Shown here: piece by piece, positions 58,288 through 64,000 of the stretch
Numbering within the stretch: the stretch's first letter is position 1
Layout of the letters: the number at the start of each line of letters is the position of its first letter
Source: Amycolatopsis suaedae
GTDB lineage: Bacteria > Actinomycetota > Actinomycetes > Mycobacteriales > Pseudonocardiaceae
Direction: 5' to 3'
DNA length: 64,000 nucleotides
Assembly (NCBI RefSeq): GCF_004214935.1
Contig: NZ_SFCC01000002.1
Span: 310,001 to 374,000, forward strand
Made by a program: the position numbers and the translations under genes
Notes under the pieces: model-generated
What the model was told of the DNA's origin: nothing
What the model saw: only the letters and a program-made list of their open reading frames with translations
Databases searched by the model: none

Positions 58288-58923
58288 GTGTCAAGCCGCG
58301 GACGTCCCCGGAAGCTGCCGGTGGACGAGCAACGCGCGCTGGTGCTGCGAGCGGCCCGTTCGGTCTTCGCGGCCAGCGGTCTCGCCGCGGGCACCATCGA
58401 GCAGGTCGCGCGGGCGGCGGGGGTCACCAGGCAGGCGGTGTACGAGCTCTACGCGGACAAGGCGCGGTTGTTCGCGGCGGCGGTCGCCGACGCCGAGCGG
58501 ATGGCATTCGCCGAGGTCGGTGAGCGGGCCCGGGACGCGTCGGAGCCCCGACTGCGGGTGTGGGCACGCGGCAACTACGCGGCGATGTTCGACTTCGTCG
58601 CCGAGCACCCCGACGTCATGCCGCTGCTGCAGCAGGCCGAGCGGGCGGGCGACCCGGCGCTGACCCGGCTACGCGAACGGCTGGCCGTCGTCTACGCCGA
58701 GGCCAGCCGCAAGCGCTGGGCCGCGCAGGGTGTGCGGTCGGGCCGGGCCGACCGGGCGCTGGTCACGATGTACTTCGCGATGACCGAGGCGCTGGTGAAC
58801 ATGACCTGGGACGGCGACCCGCCCGACCGCGAGGCGCTCGTCGACCTGCTGACCGAGTTCACCGTCGGCGGCGTGCTGCGGCTGCAGGGCCAGGCGCCCG
58901 AGGTCATCGAGCGCCTGCGCTGA
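58288..58923 (+). CDS. TetR family transcriptional regulator
   Basis: A 211-residue TetR repressor with helix-turn-helix GTIEQVARAAGVTRQAVYELYADK near the N-terminus and a helical ligand domain. GTG 58288 has GAGG eight bases upstream; GTG 58279 in frame would add three residues but overlaps that site. The divergent secreted lipase is the likely target, so a fatty acid or ester may be the ligand. Confidence 0.9.
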   Translation: MSSRGRPRKLPVDEQRALVLRAARSVFAASGLAAGTIEQVARAAGVTRQAVYELYADKARLFAAAVADAERMAFAEVGERARDASEPRLRVWARGNYAAMFDFVAEHPDVMPLLQQAERAGDPALTRLRERLAVVYAEASRKRWAAQGVRSGRADRALVTMYFAMTEALVNMTWDGDPPDREALVDLLTEFTVGGVLRLQGQAPEVIERLR

Positions 58924-59292
58924 GGTCCAAGGCACGTGAAGGCCACCTTCACCACGTGAGACGTAATGGCCCCGGCAGAGTCGGGAGTCGTGGGCGATTG
59001 CCGTGAGGGCGCCCTTCACGGCATCAGACGCCACCACATCCGCCCTCACCCCGGCACACCCGCCTCCAACACCACAACCACCCCACCAGCCACCACGAAC
59101 GAGACAACCCGCCAAGCACCAAAGCACGTGAAGGCCACCATCACCACGTCACACGTAATGAAGGTGGCCTTCACGAGCTTGACCCCAGGCGCGACGGGAG
59201 AACCCGGTCCACATCGTGAGTTCTGCGCTCACGCACGCGAGTTCTGCACTCCGGTGGCCTTCACGTGCTTGGCGCGGGAGTGGAACGAACCC
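58924..59292. repeat. Repeat-rich convergent spacer (cluster 3)
   Basis: About 370 bases without a credible gene. It holds a 23-bp palindromic unit at 59000-59022, an exact 32-base direct copy (59216-59247) of cluster 2 at 50757-50788, and several CACGTGAAGGCCACC/GGTGGCCTTCACG units in both orientations (near 58931, 59125, 59160 and 59258) that can pair with one another. An AC-rich stretch lies at 59020-59110. Confidence 0.85.
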
Positions 59293-59943
59293 TCAGCAGC
59301 GGCCCAGCATGTCGGTCAGGGCACCCTTCTCCGGCTCGCTCACCGTCAGCTGCCACTTGTGCTTGACCGCGATCCACATGCGCGCGTAGGTGCACCAGTA
59401 GCCGACCACCGGCGGCTTCCACTGGTCCGGCGACTTGTCGCCCTTCTCCTGGTTGACGTTGTCGGTGACCGCGATCAGCTGCGGGTCGGACAGGTCGTTG
59501 GCGAACTGCTCACGTTTGTCGGTGGTCCAGCCGGACGCACCGGTCCGCCAGGCGGCGGCCAGCGGCACCACGTGGTCGATGTCCACATCGGACGCCTGGC
59601 TCCAGGTCGCGTCGTCGTACGGGCTGAACCACTTGCCGGACGTCGCCGCGCAGTCCGGCCCGGTCTGCACGCCCTCGCCGTCGCGCTTGAGGACGACCTC
59701 GCGGGTGTTGCAGCTGTTGCCCTGGTCGCTCCAGTGCGGGAACTTGTCCCGGTCGTAGCCGTCCGACGAGCCGTCCGGCTTGACGGTCAGCGCGCCCAGC
59801 TGGGTGCGGGCCGTCGCGGCGTCCGGGATGTTCGGCGGTTCGGCGACCGCAGCCGGAGCGGCGCTGACGGTCGCGCAGGCCACCAGGGTGACCGATACGC
59901 CGAGAGTGGCAAGGGAACGACGGGCGAGCCGGGCAGGGGACAC
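59293..59943 (-). CDS. Secreted HNH-type nuclease (DUF1524-like)
   Basis: A 216-residue secreted protein. A signal peptide ends near AVA-EP (about 35). The HNH-type core DVDIDHVVPLAAAWRTGA is followed by QLIAVTDNVNQEKGDKSP and WKPPVVGYWCTYARMW, the common pattern of extracellular actinobacterial GmrSD/DUF1524-type nucleases. It probably degrades extracellular DNA. GGAGGTAACACC precedes GTG 59943. Confidence 0.9.
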   Translation of the reverse strand: MSPARLARRSLATLGVSVTLVACATVSAAPAAVAEPPNIPDAATARTQLGALTVKPDGSSDGYDRDKFPHWSDQGNSCNTREVVLKRDGEGVQTGPDCAATSGKWFSPYDDATWSQASDVDIDHVVPLAAAWRTGASGWTTDKREQFANDLSDPQLIAVTDNVNQEKGDKSPDQWKPPVVGYWCTYARMWIAVKHKWQLTVSEPEKGALTDMLGRC

Positions 59944-60048
59944 GGTGTTACCTCCGGTTCGGCGACAACGGTCAGTACAACAGTTGGTTACTTTCTGACT
60001 GTGACTGACACGGGTGACGAGAGCAACACCTGTGGGTGAACGATTGTG

Positions 60049-62072
<2,024 letters not shown>

Positions 62073-62095
62073 CGGCGCCGCACGATGGTCGCGCG

Positions 62096-63202
62096 CTACC
62101 CGAGGGCTTCCAGCGCGGTGTCGGGGTGGTCGCTGAACAGGCCATCCACCCCGGCATCGAGGTAGGCCCGGTACTCGGCGAAGGCGTCGCCCCACGCCGC
62201 CGGGTCGGCCGACGACCGCAGGTTCGCGGGCAGGAAGCTGTTCTCGTTGCGGAAGGTGTAGGGCACCACCGGCAGCCGGGCGGCGTGCGCGTCACGCACC
62301 AGTGACGTCGGCTGGGCCAGGTTGCCCGCCGCGTCCCGAGGGATGACCTGCGCCTTCTCCGGGCCCAGGTAGTCGGCGTAGCGGGCGATCTCCCGCAGTC
62401 CCGCCGGCGTGACCAGGTCGGCGTAGGTACGCGGGTCACCGGACTCGACGAAGTCCGCCGGAGCGCCCTGCGCCGACGTCAGCTGCACCAGCCGTACCCG
62501 CAGCTGCCGGTTCAGCTCCTTGAGGTTGCCCACCTCGAACGACTGCACGATCACCGGCGCGTTCGGCCGGTTCAGGCCGTTGCGCCGGATCAGCTCGACG
62601 AGCTTCGGCTCGGTCGGGTTGCCGATCTTGCGGAAGTACGTGGAGTGCTTGATCTCCGGGTAGGTGCCCAGTTCCCTGCGCAGCTCGCGGCCGAGCCGCT
62701 TGGTCAGGTCCAGCACCTCCTGGTAGGTCGGGACCTGGAAGCGCCCGTTGTAGATCGTGTTGTTCGGCCGCAGCTGCGGGATCCGCTCGGTGGCCCGCAG
62801 AGTCTTCAGCTCGGCGAGCGTGAAGTCCTCGGTGAACCAGCCGGTGTACGACGTGCCGTCGATCGTCTTCGTCGTCTTGCGCCCGGCGAACTCGGGGCGG
62901 GAGGCGACGTCGGTGGTGCCGCTGATCTCGTTCTCGTGCCGGGCGACCAGCTGGCCGTCCTTGGTCGGCACCAGGTCGACGTCGACCCAGTCGACGCCCT
63001 GCCGGTAGGCCAGCTCGTAGGACGCGAGCGTGTGCTCGGGACGGTAGCCCGGCGAGCCCCGGTGGCCGACGATCACCGGACCATCATGACCCCTGCCGAT
63101 GGTGGGTTGCACCGAGGCCGGTTCGGCACTCGCCGAGCCGACGCTGAGCACACCGAGCAACGTGAGCCCGGACAGGGCGATTACACCCAGCCGCTTTCGC
63201 AT
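62096..63202 (-). CDS. Secreted glycerophosphodiester phosphodiesterase (GlpQ type)
   Basis: Hydrolyses glycerophosphodiesters to glycerol-3-phosphate and an alcohol outside the membrane. The 368-residue protein has a Sec signal peptide ending near ASA-EP (about 27) and the GDPD core: VGHRGSPGYRPEHTLASY (catalytic His and Arg), DWVDVDLVPTKDGQLVARHE (metal-ligand acids and second His), EIKHSTYF and DGLFSDHPDTA at the end. The longer GlpQ form, not the short UgpQ. Confidence 0.93.
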   Translation of the reverse strand: MRKRLGVIALSGLTLLGVLSVGSASAEPASVQPTIGRGHDGPVIVGHRGSPGYRPEHTLASYELAYRQGVDWVDVDLVPTKDGQLVARHENEISGTTDVASRPEFAGRKTTKTIDGTSYTGWFTEDFTLAELKTLRATERIPQLRPNNTIYNGRFQVPTYQEVLDLTKRLGRELRRELGTYPEIKHSTYFRKIGNPTEPKLVELIRRNGLNRPNAPVIVQSFEVGNLKELNRQLRVRLVQLTSAQGAPADFVESGDPRTYADLVTPAGLREIARYADYLGPEKAQVIPRDAAGNLAQPTSLVRDAHAARLPVVPYTFRNENSFLPANLRSSADPAAWGDAFAEYRAYLDAGVDGLFSDHPDTALEALG

Positions 63203-63398
63203 GTTGACCGCCTTAGCTGATGGACCTGGGAAAACGTGGCAACGAGTTCGAACACTGAACGGCCCGCACGTCCGTCCGGCGACGCTGGCGCCACAGAACG
63301 GCTACATACGGGTAAACGCCCGATAGATCAAACCTTTTCGTGTGACCGTCGACACCGTAACGTGCATTCAGCACATCGGGTGACAACGCGGAGTGACG

Positions 63399-64000
63399 AT
63401 GACGGTGCGGGAGTCGGACGCGCAGGCGGCCGAGATCGCCGCGTCGCACGACGAGGAACGCCCGGCCCGGCGACTGCCCCGCCGTCCCGAGCTGATCGTC
63501 TACCTCGCCGCGCTCGCCGTCGCGTTGTTCGTGCTCAAGCAGGTGTTCTGGCCGCTGGCCAAGGGCAACCACTTCTACCTGGTCATCTTCCTCGGCTGCA
63601 CGCTGCCGCTGGTGTTCGTCTGCTACCGCCCGCGGGCCGGGGCGAGCGACAGCCCGGGCTGGCTGGACTGGGTGCTGGCCGCCTGCTCGCTGCTGGTCGG
63701 GTTGTACCCGGTGCTCGGCGGGTTCGACAGCTTCCTCGACCGGCAGGGCTCGCTGTCCACAATGGACGTCGTGGCGGGCGCGCTGCTGCTCCTGCTGGTG
63801 CTGGAGGCCACCCGCCGCACCACCGGCTGGGTGCTCCCGATCGTCTGCCTGATGTTCCTCGCCTTCGCCTACTACGGCGGTTTCCTGCCGCAGGACTGGG
63901 GAATCGCGCACGCGGGCATCGACTTCGACCAGATCGTCAACGCGCTCTACAACGACGCCAGCGGCTTCTACGGCACCCCGCTCGACGTCGCCGCCAGCTA
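63399..64000 (+). CDS. TRAP transporter fused permease, 5' part
   Basis: The first 200 codons of a gene cut by the window end. After a charged N-terminus (RPARRLPRRPEL) come membrane helices (LIVYLAALAVALFVLKQV; HFYLVIFLGCTLPLVFV; WVLAACSLLVGLYPVLGG; VVAGALLLLLVLEATRRTTG) and the stretch YYGGFLPQDWGIAHAG, all typical of the 4TM/12TM fused TRAP permeases, which import organic acids with a separate binding protein. GGAG lies six bases before ATG 63399. The rest lies beyond base 64000. Confidence 0.85.
   Translation, partial: MTVRESDAQAAEIAASHDEERPARRLPRRPELIVYLAALAVALFVLKQVFWPLAKGNHFYLVIFLGCTLPLVFVCYRPRAGASDSPGWLDWVLAACSLLVGLYPVLGGFDSFLDRQGSLSTMDVVAGALLLLLVLEATRRTTGWVLPIVCLMFLAFAYYGGFLPQDWGIAHAGIDFDQIVNALYNDASGFYGTPLDVAAS

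Overview
The window is high-GC actinobacterial DNA with short ATGA/GTGA gene overlaps, GGAGG-type ribosome sites, frequent GTG starts and many TetR, MarR and LacI regulators. The gene set (clpB, pyrE, class II fba, purA, F420-type LLM oxidoreductase, DasR-like nagA site) and the palindromic intergenic repeats point to Pseudonocardiaceae, most likely Amycolatopsis or a close relative. That is inference from gene content and repeats, not from a marker gene. No rRNA, tRNA, CRISPR array, transposase or phage gene was seen.

Layout. 0-9.4 kb: clpB behind a HAIR-like (HspR) site, a membrane-anchored hypothetical, an SDR, pyrE, then an ECF sigma factor leading an Asp23/Gls24 cluster, a DUF2784 protein and a TrmH-type RNA methylase. 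9.4-14.8 kb: a long palindromic repeat, a TetR/MFS pair, a molybdopterin oxidoreductase and a GH76 protein. 14.8-18.1 kb: a metal ABC transporter that appears to be co-transcribed with a secreted NPP1/NLP-like protein. 18.1-25.4 kb: two LacI-type genes (one lacking its DNA-binding domain) and a monosaccharide ABC transporter with a PfkB kinase, a second kinase and an SDR; the binding-protein gene carries an in-frame 165-bp palindrome in its signal peptide. 25.4-28.6 kb: a lower-GC group resembling a type VII secretion substrate locus. 28.7-34.7 kb: DedA and two drug-type MFS pumps with MarR and TetR regulators; one pump carries about 260 extra residues of repeated beta domains.

34.7-40.6 kb is the most unusual block: six same-strand genes encode a TPR-CHAT (caspase-like) protease, a beta-rich small protein, an ECF sigma factor, a chagasin-like cysteine-protease inhibitor, a protein with four GNWEPN repeats, and a cytosolic papain-family protease. 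The repeat protein and the papain-like protease share a C-terminal domain of about 65 residues. I read this as a candidate regulated proteolytic system. 40.7-50.4 kb: FAD oxidase, AraC, VOC protein, DedA, nagA with a dre-like site, ECF sigma factor, YciI, PPOX-like protein, SDR, LLM oxidoreductase and fba. 50.9-58.9 kb: polytopic membrane protein, DUF3151, a sugar-acid type operon (MFS, ROK regulator, enolase-superfamily enzyme, SDR), a secreted lipase and its TetR. 59.3-64 kb: secreted HNH nuclease, a DAGK-like protein, purA, a secreted glycerophosphodiesterase and the start of a fused TRAP permease.

A window-wide pattern: convergent gene pairs either overlap or nearly touch (seven cases) or are separated by arrays of palindromic repeats (four cases: 9.42, 43.3, 50.5 and 58.9 kb).
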